Assembly: GCF_000620785.1 (NCBI RefSeq)
Contig: NZ_JIAI01000001.1
Span: 682,001-746,000, forward strand
DNA from: Actinospineispora acaciae DSM 45401
GTDB taxonomy: Bacteria > Actinomycetota > Actinomycetes > Mycobacteriales > Pseudonocardiaceae
Length of the DNA stretch: 64,000 bases
Direction: 5' to 3'
The translations under genes were made by a program, and so were the position numbers. Positions 34,210 through 42,637 of the stretch are shown here, piece by piece (within the stretch, counting starts at the first letter, position 1; the number at the start of each line of letters is the position of its first letter). A model generated the notes under the pieces. That model did not search any database and was not told the DNA's origin. It saw only the letters and a program-made list of their open reading frames with translations.

Positions 34210-35646
34210 GTGGCCGCTCCCGACAAGTCCGCCGACAAGGCCGGGCACACGCCGCAGGAGACGCGCCGGCTCCGCAGGGGGCTCGCCGTCCTCGGCACCC
34301 TGCTGATCACCCTGTCCGCGATCACCCCGGCGTCCTCGGTGTTCATCATCGCGCCGGGCGTGATCGGCCAGGCCGGCACCGGTGCGTTCCTGGCCTTCCT
34401 GGCCGCCGCCGTGGTGGGCGTGTTCATGGCGTTCGTCTACGCCGAGCTGTCCTCGGCGTACCCGTTGACCGGCGGGGAGTACGCGATCGTCGGCCGGACC
34501 CTCGGCCGGCTGCCCGGCTTCATGATCATGCTGCTGATCCTGTTCACCCAGCTGCTGATCCTGGCCGTGATCGCGCTGGGGGTGGGCACCTACCTCGGGG
34601 TGCTGATCCCCGGGCTGCCCGGGCCGGTGGTGGCCGCGGTGGTGTGCCTGCTCGCGGCGGTGTTCGCGGTGCTGGACATCAAGGTCAACGCGGTGATGAC
34701 CGGCATCTTCCTGGCCATCGAGATGCTGGCCCTGCTGGTGCTGTGCGTGCTCGGGTTCGTGAACACGAACCGGTCGTTCGCCGAACTGTTCGCGCACCCG
34801 GTGGTCGCCGGTGAGAGCGGGTTGCAGCCGGCCAGTTTCGCGGTCATCGCGACGGCCACCGCGGTGGCGATCTTCGCCTACAACGGGTACGGCGGCGCCG
34901 TCTACTTCGGCGAGGAGACCCACAACGCGCCCCGGTCCATCGCCAAGGCGATCCTGTGGGCGCTCGGGATCACCGTCGCGGCCGAGCTGATCCCGGTCAC
35001 CGCCGTGCTGCTCGGCGCGCCCGACCTGACCGAGCTGTTCAAGTCGGAGAACATGCTGGCGTACACGGTGACCGCGCTCGGAGGGAGCACGCTCAACACG
35101 TTCCTCAGCCTCGGGGTCGCGGTGGCGATCATCAACGCGGTGCTGGCCATCATGCTGCTGACCGCGCGGCTGCTGTTCAGCACCGGGCGCGACGATGCGT
35201 GGCCGCTGCCGGTGAGCAGGGCGGTGGAGTCGATCCATCCCCGGTTCGGCACGCCATGGGTGGCCACGGTCGCGGCCGGCGTGATCTCCGCCGGAGTCTG
35301 CTTCGTCGACGAGAAGCTGCTGCTCGTGCTGACCGGCACCTCGCTGGTCGTGGTGTACGCGGCGCTGTGCCTGGCCGCCGTGAACGGCCGGCGCACCGGG
35401 TCCACCGGGCATGCGGCCTACCGGATGCCGCTGTTCCCGCTGCCGCCGATCCTGGCGCTGGCCGCGCTGGTCTACGTGATCTACGCCAACGCGACGGACC
35501 CGGAGGTCGGCCGGCCCAGCCTGATCGTCACGGTGGCCGTGCTGGTCATCGCCGCCGCCTACTACCTGCTCTGGCTGCGCAGGCGGGGCGAGTGGGTGCT
35601 GCGCGGCGACGAGGCGCGCGAGTCGGAGGTGCCGACCACCCGGTAG
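34210..35646 (+). CDS. APC superfamily amino acid/polyamine permease
   Basis: A 478-residue permease with twelve predicted helices of the amino acid-polyamine-organocation superfamily. TLSAITPASSVFIIAPGVI in helix 1, AELSSAYPLTGGEYAIVGRTLG and IFAYNGYGGAVYFGEETHNAPRSIAKAI are typical. GTG start after GGGAGG. It is divergent from the tetR-peptidase pair and convergent with the hydantoinase genes, whose last codons it overlaps by 85 nt. It may import an amino acid derivative used by either neighbour (inference). Confidence 0.92.
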   Translation: MAAPDKSADKAGHTPQETRRLRRGLAVLGTLLITLSAITPASSVFIIAPGVIGQAGTGAFLAFLAAAVVGVFMAFVYAELSSAYPLTGGEYAIVGRTLGRLPGFMIMLLILFTQLLILAVIALGVGTYLGVLIPGLPGPVVAAVVCLLAAVFAVLDIKVNAVMTGIFLAIEMLALLVLCVLGFVNTNRSFAELFAHPVVAGESGLQPASFAVIATATAVAIFAYNGYGGAVYFGEETHNAPRSIAKAILWALGITVAAELIPVTAVLLGAPDLTELFKSENMLAYTVTALGGSTLNTFLSLGVAVAIINAVLAIMLLTARLLFSTGRDDAWPLPVSRAVESIHPRFGTPWVATVAAGVISAGVCFVDEKLLLVLTGTSLVVVYAALCLAAVNGRRTGSTGHAAYRMPLFPLPPILALAALVYVIYANATDPEVGRPSLIVTVAVLVIAAAYYLLWLRRRGEWVLRGDEARESEVPTTR

Positions 35647-37418
35647 GACTCGGGCGGCCGGACCAGCGCGTCGGGTTCTCCCACGTACTCGATGCGGACC
35701 CCGTACAGCTCGCGGGCCGCCTCGATGCTGACGTACCCGTTCACCACGTCGTCCAGCACGCGCTCGACCGGCCGCTCGCCCGGGTCGCCGTAGCCGCCCC
35801 CGCCCGGGAACCGCATCCTGACCCGGGCGTCGGGGTCCAGCCGCACCAGCCGTTTGGGCGGCAGGTCACGGCCGGTGGCGGCGTCGACGAACTCGCCGGC
35901 CGCCCCGGAGCGGCCGCCCAACGTCCCGCCGGCCGGGAAGTCCACCCGGTCGATGTTCGCGTTGACCGTCCAGCCGTGCTCGCCCCGCCGGCGCACCTCG
36001 ACCACCTGGCCGAGCCCGCCCCGGTGCCGGCCCGCTCCCCCGGAGTCCGGGCGCAGCTCGCGCCGCCGCTGCACCAGCGGGGTGAGCGTCTCCAGCACCT
36101 CGGTCGGCGCCGCCCGCACCCCGGTCGGGAAACCGGTGGTGGTCAGCCCGTCCTTGTCCGGCCGGGCACCGGTGCCGCCGGCGCCGAACACGGTCAGGGT
36201 GAACGGCCGGGGTTCGCCGAGGTCACCGCCGCGCCACACGCTCATCCACAGCGCGTCGGTGCTCACCGCCGGCAGCCCGCCGGGGACGGCCTCGCGCAGC
36301 GCGTCGAACAGCAGGCTGGGCAGGAAGTGGCCGACCAGGTGTCGGGACGCCACCGGCGCGGGGTCGACGCAGTTCAGCACCGACCCCTCCGGGGCGACCA
36401 CGGTGACCGGCCGGAACGAGCCCGCGTTGTGCGGCACCTCGGGCGCCAGCGCCGCCTTGATCGCGAACGAGGTGTACGCGCGGGTGTAGTTGAGCACCAC
36501 GTTCACGCCGTGCGGGGACTGCGGCGACGAGCCCGTGTAGTCGACGTGCGCGGTGTCCCCGGCCAGGGTCACCGTGACGCGAAGCTCGATGGTGGCGCCG
36601 TCGAACCCGTCGGAGGTCATGCGCGCGGAGTACCGCCCGTCCGGCAGCGCGCGCAGCGCGTCCCGCAGCGCCCGCTCGGAGCGGAGCATGATCTCTTGCG
36701 CGACCTCGTCGATGCCGTCGAGGCCGAACTCGTCGAGCATCCTGGCCAGGCCGCGCGCGCCCACCTGGTTCGCCGACACCTGGGCGTAGATGTCGCCCAT
36801 CGTCTCGTCGGGGGTGCGGACGTTCGCCCTGATCAGCCGCTCCAGCGTGGGGTCGGGGCCGGCGGCGGTGCGCAGCTTGAGGATCGGCAGGCGCAGGCCC
36901 TCCTCGAACACCTCGGTCGCGGCGGCGGACAGGATCCGGCCGCCGATGTCCGGCGCGTGGCAGCAGCTCGCGAACCAGGCGACCAGCGTCCCGTCCCGGA
37001 ACACCGGGGTGGCGATGGTGATGTCGTTGATCTGCCCGGCGGTCATCCACGGGTCGTTGGTGATCAGCACGTCGCCGTCGGCGAGCGACTCCGGCGGGTA
37101 CTGTGTCTTCGCCTCACTCGCCGGCGGGGCTCGATGAGTGCTCGCCTGGTGGTTGCTTTCCCATCGGTGCGGGTCGCACTCCGACACGATGTGCGCCATC
37201 CCGGTGGCCATCGCGTTGATGTGGCCGGGGGTGCCGCCGGTGGACTGGCCGACCATGTCGCCGGTGGAGGTGAACACCGCGCAGGCCAGGTCGAGGCACT
37301 CGCGCACCACCGGGCTGAACGCGGTGTGCACCAGCGCGGCCTGTTGCTCCTGCAGCAGCGAGTGCAGCCGGTTCGCGACCAGCCCGACGACGATCGGGTC
37401 CACGGCGGGCTCACTCAT
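35562..37418 (-). CDS. hyuB: hydantoinase B/oxoprolinase family protein
   Basis: A 618-residue HyuB subunit. STGDMVGQSTGGTPGHINAMA, LITNDPWMTAGQINDITIATPVF, CCHAPDIGGRILSA and MRFPGGGGYGDP are family motifs. With HyuA it performs ATP-dependent opening of a hydantoin, oxoproline or related cyclic amide. Two oddities stand out: an extra segment of about 25 residues (81-106) before PPESLADGD, and a C-terminal tail of about 28 residues encoded antisense to the permease gene. Its ATG overlaps the hyuA stop by 8 nt. Confidence 0.9.
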   Translation of the reverse strand: MSEPAVDPIVVGLVANRLHSLLQEQQAALVHTAFSPVVRECLDLACAVFTSTGDMVGQSTGGTPGHINAMATGMAHIVSECDPHRWESNHQASTHRAPPASEAKTQYPPESLADGDVLITNDPWMTAGQINDITIATPVFRDGTLVAWFASCCHAPDIGGRILSAAATEVFEEGLRLPILKLRTAAGPDPTLERLIRANVRTPDETMGDIYAQVSANQVGARGLARMLDEFGLDGIDEVAQEIMLRSERALRDALRALPDGRYSARMTSDGFDGATIELRVTVTLAGDTAHVDYTGSSPQSPHGVNVVLNYTRAYTSFAIKAALAPEVPHNAGSFRPVTVVAPEGSVLNCVDPAPVASRHLVGHFLPSLLFDALREAVPGGLPAVSTDALWMSVWRGGDLGEPRPFTLTVFGAGGTGARPDKDGLTTTGFPTGVRAAPTEVLETLTPLVQRRRELRPDSGGAGRHRGGLGQVVEVRRRGEHGWTVNANIDRVDFPAGGTLGGRSGAAGEFVDAATGRDLPPKRLVRLDPDARVRMRFPGGGGYGDPGERPVERVLDDVVNGYVSIEAARELYGVRIEYVGEPDALVRPPESYRVVGTSDSRASSPRSTHSPRLRSQSR

Positions 37419-39474
37419 GGCCGTATCCCAGCCGGACGACGATGCTGCCGTCCTCGGTCACGGTGCCGGCGGCGCCGGGCGGCAGCACCAGGGTGGACTC
37501 GCGTTCCTGGACCAGCGCCGGCCCGGTGATCCTCGCGCCCACGGCCAGCCGGTACCTGTCGTACACGGCGGTCTCGACGTAGCCGTGCTCGGACGGGAAG
37601 TACGCCTCGCGGTAGCCGATGGGCTCGGGCGTGCCGTCCGCCGAGGACTCGAACCGCAGCCGGGCACGGGGCCGGGGCCCGCGCGCGGTGACCCGCCAGG
37701 TGAGCACCTCGGCCTGCACGCCGGTCGGGGCGACGGTGCCGAAGCGCTTGGCGTACTCGCGCTGGAAGGCGGCCAGCAGGTCGTCCCGCCAGCGGTCGCC
37801 GAGGTGCGGCACCGGTACCTCGATCTCGTTGCCCTGGCCGACGAACCGCATCTCCAGCGTGCGCTCGAACCCGATGTCCTCGATGCCGGAGAGCACCTCG
37901 GCGCCCTCGCGCTCCATCTCGTCGAACAGCTCGGCGGCCTGCTCGACCTCGTCCAACACCGCGTGTCGGGAGCGGACCACGTCGATGGACATCGGCGCGG
38001 ACAGGAACCCCAGGGCGCTGAGCACGCCGGCGGCCGGCGGGGCGATCACGGACGGCGAGCCGAGCGCCCTGGCCACCCCGGGGCCGTGCAGCGGGCCGTT
38101 CCCGCCGGACACGAACAGCGGCAGCCGCGCCGGGTCCTGGCCGCGCTCGATGGCGTGCACCCTGGCCGCGTTGGCCATCCCCTCGTTCGCGGTGGTGTGC
38201 ACGCCCCAGGCGGCCTCCACCACGCTCACACCCAGCTTGTCGGCGATCTGCTCCTTGATCGCGGCCGCCGAGGCGGCCACGTCCAGCGCCACCTCGCCGC
38301 CCAGGAACCGGTCCGGGTCGAGGTAGCCGAGCACGGCGTCGGCGTCGGTCACCGTGCACCGGGTGCCGCCCCGGCCGTAGCAGACCGGCCCGGGCTCGGC
38401 GCCGGCCGACTCGGGCCCGGTGCTGATCAGCCCCAGCGCGTTGACCCGCGCGATGGACCCGCCGCCGGTGCCGATCTCGATCATGTCGATGACCGGCGCC
38501 CTGGCCGGCAGGCCGGACCCGGGCAGCAGCCGGTACACCCTGTCCACCTCGAACTCGTGGGTGACCAGCGGCCGGTGGTCCTCGACCAGGCACAGCTTGG
38601 CGGTGGTTCCGCCCATGTCGAAGGCCATCTGGTCCGGGCGCTCCCCGGTGCGGCCGAACGCGATCGCCCCGAGCGCTCCCCCGGCCGGCCCCGACTCCAG
38701 CATCCGGATGGGGAACCGCGCTGCCACGTCCACGGTGGCGACCCCGCCGTTGGACAGCATGATCAGCGGGTCCGTCCGGACGCCGATGCGGCGCAGCCGT
38801 CCCCGCAGGTCCTCCAGGTAGGTCTCCACCAGGGCCTGCACGTAGACGTTCGCCAGCGTGGTGGAGGCCCGCTCGTACTCCCGGATCTCCGGGTTCACCT
38901 CGCAGGACAGCGCCACCCGCAGCTCGGGGGCGGCGGCCGCGATGATCTCCCGGGCCTGCCGCTCGTGCGCGCCGTTGGTGTGGCTGTGCAGGAAGCAGAC
39001 GGCCACCGCCGGCACCCCGGCGGCGGACAGCTCGGTGGCCAGCTTCTCGACGGTGGCCGCGTCCAGCGGGGCCTGGACCGAGCCGTCGGCGAGGATCCGC
39101 TCGCGCACCCCGAACCGCAGCCAGCGCGGCACCAGCGGGCGCGGCAGCTCCAGCCCCAGGTCGTAGAGCTCGTAGCGGTGCTCGCGGCCCATCTCCACCA
39201 CGTCCCGGAAGCCCTCGGTGGTGAGCAGCGCGGTGCGGGCGCCGCTGCGTTCGATCAGGGCGTTGGTGACCAGGGTGGTGCCGTGCACGACGCCGGTGAT
39301 GTCGGCGGGGTCCAGCCGGTTGTCGGCCAGCGTGCGCCGCAGCAGCGCCTCCACCGCGGCGGACGGCTCGGCCTGGGTGGTCAGCGTCTTGCCCACCGCC
39401 ACGATGCCGACGTCGTCCACGATCGCCAGGTCGGTGAACGTGCCACCGATGTCCACCCCGACGCGCAGGCTCAT
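37411..39474 (-). CDS. hyuA: hydantoinase A/oxoprolinase family protein
   Basis: A 687-residue ASKHA-fold ATPase of the HyuA family. GVDIGGTFTD (6-15) is phosphate loop 1, FDMGGTTAK the second ATP-binding motif, and VSGGNGPLHG the adenosine motif. It activates the ring carbonyl with ATP for hydrolysis by the HyuAB complex. GGAGG lies 5 nt before the ATG at 39474. The gene is first in the hyuAB pair. The divergent or upstream LysR gene may control it; substrate (hydantoin, 5-oxoproline, acetone-like ketone) is open. Confidence 0.93.
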   Translation of the reverse strand: MSLRVGVDIGGTFTDLAIVDDVGIVAVGKTLTTQAEPSAAVEALLRRTLADNRLDPADITGVVHGTTLVTNALIERSGARTALLTTEGFRDVVEMGREHRYELYDLGLELPRPLVPRWLRFGVRERILADGSVQAPLDAATVEKLATELSAAGVPAVAVCFLHSHTNGAHERQAREIIAAAAPELRVALSCEVNPEIREYERASTTLANVYVQALVETYLEDLRGRLRRIGVRTDPLIMLSNGGVATVDVAARFPIRMLESGPAGGALGAIAFGRTGERPDQMAFDMGGTTAKLCLVEDHRPLVTHEFEVDRVYRLLPGSGLPARAPVIDMIEIGTGGGSIARVNALGLISTGPESAGAEPGPVCYGRGGTRCTVTDADAVLGYLDPDRFLGGEVALDVAASAAAIKEQIADKLGVSVVEAAWGVHTTANEGMANAARVHAIERGQDPARLPLFVSGGNGPLHGPGVARALGSPSVIAPPAAGVLSALGFLSAPMSIDVVRSRHAVLDEVEQAAELFDEMEREGAEVLSGIEDIGFERTLEMRFVGQGNEIEVPVPHLGDRWRDDLLAAFQREYAKRFGTVAPTGVQAEVLTWRVTARGPRPRARLRFESSADGTPEPIGYREAYFPSEHGYVETAVYDRYRLAVGARITGPALVQERESTLVLPPGAAGTVTEDGSIVVRLGYGHE

Positions 39475-39503
39475 GGGCACCTCCGATCTCCGTGGTGCCA
39501 TTG

Positions 39504-40409
39504 TCAGGCCCGGCCGGCGATCAGGCCCGTCGTGGCGGCGTCCGCGCCGTGCCGCCGTTGGGAGTGAGCGCGGATGCGCTCGACCCAGGGGGAGGTCGCG
39601 TCGGGATGCCACAGCATGAGCAGCGGGAACGTGAGCCGGTCCTGGAGCGGGACCAGGCTGATGCCGTGGCTCGGCGGCCACCCGGTCGGCAGCAGCGCCA
39701 CGGCGTCGACGTCTGTCAGCTCCGACGCGAGCACGGCGCCGGTGACGCGGGACTGGACCGGGGTGACAGCGGCCCCGACGGCCGCCAGCCGGGCTTTCAG
39801 GAGGTCGGTGAACGGCGTACCGGGCGGTTGCCAGGTGAGCAGCCGGAGGCCGTCGAGCCGGGACGCAGGCACGGAGCGGGCGGTGGCCAGCGGATGCCCC
39901 GTGGGCACGCACAGGACGGCGGGGGTGGACGACAGCGTTGCGCTGGCGACGCCGTCGACACCGATCCGCGCGAGCACGAGATCAACGGCCCTGGCCCGCA
40001 GCTCGTCGCGGATGTCGCCCGGCCGGATGTCCCGTATGGACACCCGCAGCCGCTGCGCTCCGTCGCGCAGCACGCGCACGACCCGGTCGCGCTCGGCCGG
40101 CGCGATGGCCGGCGTCACGCCGATGGTGACGGTGCCCGCAAGGCCGAGGCCGACCTGACGGGCCCGGTCGAACGCCGCGTCGACGGCGGCGAGGGCCTGG
40201 CGGCCGTCGTCGCGCAGCGCCGCGCCGGCCGGGGTCAACCGCACCTCGTGGGTGGTGCGCTCGAGCAGCGTGACGCCGAGCTCGCGCTCGAGCTGGTGCA
40301 CGGCCTTGGACACCGCCTGCTGGCCGAGGTGGAGCCGCCGGGCGGCGCGGGTGAAGTTGAGCTCCTCGGCGACGGCCGCGAAGATCTGCAACTGGCGCAG
40401 CTCAGGCAT
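39504..40409 (-). CDS. LysR family regulator
   Basis: A 301-residue LysR-type regulator: the winged helix at about 5-62 (NFTRAARRLHLGQQAVSKAVHQLERELGV) and a periplasmic-binding-like effector domain from 90 on. It is 104 nt from a divergent quinone oxidoreductase gene, and two tandem dyads lie between them, the usual activator arrangement. It is also just upstream of hyuAB on the same strand (29 nt), so it could drive those genes as well. No Shine-Dalgarno before the ATG. Confidence 0.92.
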   Translation of the reverse strand: MPELRQLQIFAAVAEELNFTRAARRLHLGQQAVSKAVHQLERELGVTLLERTTHEVRLTPAGAALRDDGRQALAAVDAAFDRARQVGLGLAGTVTIGVTPAIAPAERDRVVRVLRDGAQRLRVSIRDIRPGDIRDELRARAVDLVLARIGVDGVASATLSSTPAVLCVPTGHPLATARSVPASRLDGLRLLTWQPPGTPFTDLLKARLAAVGAAVTPVQSRVTGAVLASELTDVDAVALLPTGWPPSHGISLVPLQDRLTFPLLMLWHPDATSPWVERIRAHSQRRHGADAATTGLIAGRA

Positions 40410-40427
40410 GGAGCGGGGCTCGCGCTC

Positions 40428-40464
40428 GTGGTTGTGACTTCACCACCGATGGTTGTTTCACACC
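40428..40464. promoter_or_regulatory. tandem LysR-type binding sites
   Basis: GTGGTTGTGACTTCACCAC (40428-40446, GTGGT-N9-ACCAC) is followed by a GGTTGTTTCACACC copy (40451-40464). Their centres are about 20 bp apart, roughly two helical turns, like the recognition and activation sites of LysR regulators. Confidence 0.55.
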
Positions 40465-40513
40465 GTGATCCACCTGCCCGAGCATGGCACAAACGGGGCA
40501 AGGGAGGGCGAGG

Positions 40514-41464
40514 ATGGCGCGGGTGGTGGTCGCCAACGGGTTCGGTGGCCCGGAGGTGTTGTCGATGGTCGAGCGGCCGGTCCGCGACCCCGGGCCGGGC
40601 GAGGTGACGATCCGGGTCCGCGCGGTCGGGGTGAACCCTCTCGACTACGTCGAGTACAGCGGCGCGTTGGGGACGGACCGCGGCGCGCTCCCGCTCCCGG
40701 TGGGTCACGAGCTGGCGGGAGTGGTGACGGCGGTCGGCGCCGGCGCGGCCGGGCGCATCCGGCCCGGGGACGAGGTCATCGCCTACCACCGGGAGGTTCC
40801 GGGCGCCTACGCCAGCGAGGTCACCTGGCCGGCCGAGGTCGTGGTTCCCAAGCCGGTCAACCTGGGCTGGGAGCAGGCGGCCGGCCTGCTGCTCGTCGGG
40901 ACCACCGCCGTCCATGCGCTGACCGCTACCGGTGTCGGGGACGGAGACACCGTGCTCATCCACGGTGTCTCCGGCGGCGTCGGGCTGGTCACCGCGCAGC
41001 TCGCCCGGCTCCGGGGCGCGGCCGTGATCGGCACCGCCGGGCGCGCGCGCCACGAGATGCTGCGCGGCTACGGCGTCGAGCCCGTCGAGTACGGGCCGGG
41101 CCTGGCCGACAGGGTTCGCGACAGCGCCGGAACGCGGTCGGTCGACGCCGCCATCGACGCCGTCGGCACCGACGAGGCGATCGACACCTCGCTCGCGCTC
41201 GTCGCGGACCGGGCCAGGATCGCGACCCTGCTGGCCTTCCAGCGCGGCAACGACGCCGGCATCAAGACCCTCGGCAACCTCGGCGGCGCCACCGACCCCG
41301 GTACCGAGATACGCGCCGACGCCCGTGCCCGGCTGGTCTCGCTGGCCGAGGAGGGGAAGGTGACGATCTCGGTCGCCAGGACGTTCCCGCTGGCCGAGGC
41401 GCCCGCCGCGCACCGGCTCGTGGCCACCGGGCACGCAGGCGGCAAGGTCGTCCTGCTGCCCTGA
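40514..41464 (+). CDS. quinone oxidoreductase-like NADP-dependent reductase (MDR family)
   Basis: A 316-residue medium-chain reductase of the zeta-crystallin/quinone oxidoreductase branch. GVNPLDYVEYSG and GHELAGVV are the N-domain motifs; the NADP fold has HGVSGGVG (150-157) in place of GxGxxG. The zinc ligands of true alcohol dehydrogenases are missing, as normal for this branch. It reduces quinones or enones with NADPH. The ATG at 40514 follows GGGAGGG by 5 nt. Probable target of the divergent LysR protein. Confidence 0.92.
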   Translation: MARVVVANGFGGPEVLSMVERPVRDPGPGEVTIRVRAVGVNPLDYVEYSGALGTDRGALPLPVGHELAGVVTAVGAGAAGRIRPGDEVIAYHREVPGAYASEVTWPAEVVVPKPVNLGWEQAAGLLLVGTTAVHALTATGVGDGDTVLIHGVSGGVGLVTAQLARLRGAAVIGTAGRARHEMLRGYGVEPVEYGPGLADRVRDSAGTRSVDAAIDAVGTDEAIDTSLALVADRARIATLLAFQRGNDAGIKTLGNLGGATDPGTEIRADARARLVSLAEEGKVTISVARTFPLAEAPAAHRLVATGHAGGKVVLLP

Positions 41465-41485
41465 ACCGGCGGTCACCTCCGGCGA

Positions 41486-42100
41486 TCAGGCGTCGTGGCG
41501 GCGGGTGCTGTCGGTCGGAGTCGAGGAAGTGTCCGTGCCCTGTCTGAGCAGGAGGACGAGGCGCTCTGCTGGAGTGGCGTCCGTGGCGGTCAGCGCGATC
41601 CCGTTGGCCAGGGTGAGTAGCTCCGTTGCGGTGAGGTCGGGGCGGACGGCGCCGGCGCTCTGCGCACGGGTCAGCAGCGCGGACGCGGCCGTGTGCATCG
41701 AGTGGTGCCAGCCGTCGAAAAGCGCGGTGCGGTCATCGGTGATCGACAGCGCCAGTTCCCGTTTGGCCGCCACGTGTGCGATGAAGTCCTGGAGCCAGCC
41801 GAAGAGGGCGTTGCCGGGTCGGTCCGAGGCCAGCAGGGACCGGCTCCGGGCGCAGAGCCCGGCCACTTCCTCGGAGTAGACGGCGATGATCAGTTCGCGT
41901 CGGGTCGGGAAGTGTCGATACATCGTGGCGTTGCCGACGCCTGCCCGGCGGGCGATGTCGTCGAGCGGGGCGTCGACGCCGTGGTGGTGGAAGACATCCC
42001 TGGCCGCGGACACGAGCAGGTCGTAGTTGCGCTGAGCGTCCGCGCGACGACGACGCTGGGGTTCCGGACGGGGTGCGGGTCCGGCGCTCTGCGACGGCAC
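41486..42100 (-). CDS. TetR family regulator
   Basis: A 204-residue TetR regulator with an N-terminal Arg-rich arm and the motif PLDDIARRAGVGNATMYRHFPTRREL (about 42-66). The GTG at 42100 follows AAGGAGG by 3-4 nt, close but the best site. It is divergent from a SnoaL-like gene, and two very similar GGGGA/TCCCC palindromes occupy the 106-nt gap, so it should repress both itself and that gene. It converges on nothing; the quinone oxidoreductase gene ends 21 nt beyond its stop. Confidence 0.9.
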   Translation of the reverse strand: MPSQSAGPAPRPEPQRRRRADAQRNYDLLVSAARDVFHHHGVDAPLDDIARRAGVGNATMYRHFPTRRELIIAVYSEEVAGLCARSRSLLASDRPGNALFGWLQDFIAHVAAKRELALSITDDRTALFDGWHHSMHTAASALLTRAQSAGAVRPDLTATELLTLANGIALTATDATPAERLVLLLRQGTDTSSTPTDSTRRHDA

Positions 42101-42113
42101 GATCCTCCTTGCT

Positions 42114-42133
42114 AAGTGGGGACTCCCCCAGTT
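42114..42133. promoter_or_regulatory. TetR operator copy 1
   Basis: AAGTGGGGACTCCCCCAGTT is an imperfect palindrome built of TGGGG and CCCCA blocks, 13 nt upstream of the TetR GTG. It matches copy 2 over AAGTGGGGA. Confidence 0.6.
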
Positions 42134-42150
42134 ACGGTAGCGGAACACGC

Positions 42151-42172
42151 CAAATGGGGAGCTCCCCACTTG
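42151..42172. promoter_or_regulatory. TetR operator copy 2
   Basis: A 22-bp palindrome with 10 of 11 base pairs matched: the left arm is CAAATGGGGAG and the right arm CTCCCCACTTG. It lies about 34 nt before the SnoaL-like gene and 38 bp from copy 1 centre to centre, suggesting two TetR dimers in the shared gap. Confidence 0.68.
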
Positions 42173-42206
42173 TCGCCTCACCCATCCCCACCAGAGGAGA
42201 TGCCGC

Positions 42207-42605
42207 ATGCCGCAGGGACCGGGAGAGACTCACCGGCGCAGCGTCGAGAGCTTCGCGCAGGTCCTGGAAGGCCGGTTCGAGGACGCCCTGAAACTGATCG
42301 ACCCCGAGGTCGTCGATCACCGGGGCGGCACCCAGGGCGATCACCGGGGACGCGAGGCCTGGCGACAGAAGTGGGAGCGGACCAGCGCGGACCGCACGTT
42401 CCACGGCGTGTCCGTGACGATCGAGCAGAACGTCGTCTCCGGCGACACCTCCGTCAACCGGTACACCGTGCGGGGCACCCACACCGGCTCCGGGCGACGC
42501 TACGAGGTCCTCGGCCTGGACATGGTCCGCGTCCGCAACGGTCGGATCATCGAGCACTGGGCGCTGCTCGACGGCGACGCGATGCGCGACCAGTTGGGCC
42601 TGTGA
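42207..42605 (+). CDS. SnoaL-like/ester cyclase-type NTF2-fold protein
   Basis: A 132-residue cone-shaped NTF2-fold protein of the SnoaL-like polyketide cyclase/ester cyclase group: LIDPEVVDHRGGTQGDHRGREAWRQKW and VRVRNGRIIEHWALLDGDAMRDQLGL are the typical first-helix and last-strand motifs. Catalysis in this group ranges from cyclases to isomerases and dehydratases, so no reaction is assigned. GAGGAG stands 8 nt before the ATG. It is a single gene under the divergent TetR. Confidence 0.85.
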   Translation: MPQGPGETHRRSVESFAQVLEGRFEDALKLIDPEVVDHRGGTQGDHRGREAWRQKWERTSADRTFHGVSVTIEQNVVSGDTSVNRYTVRGTHTGSGRRYEVLGLDMVRVRNGRIIEHWALLDGDAMRDQLGL

Positions 42606-42637
42606 AAGGACTCCCGCCGCCTTTCGTAGGCCATGGG

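Noticed and set aside
33478..35412. Long upstream extension of the P1 peptidase frame, giving about 1000 residues.
   Set aside because: The GGAGG-preceded ATG at 33477 and the ATGA overlap with tetR define the start; the extension is antisense to tetR and the permease gene and has no recognisable domain.
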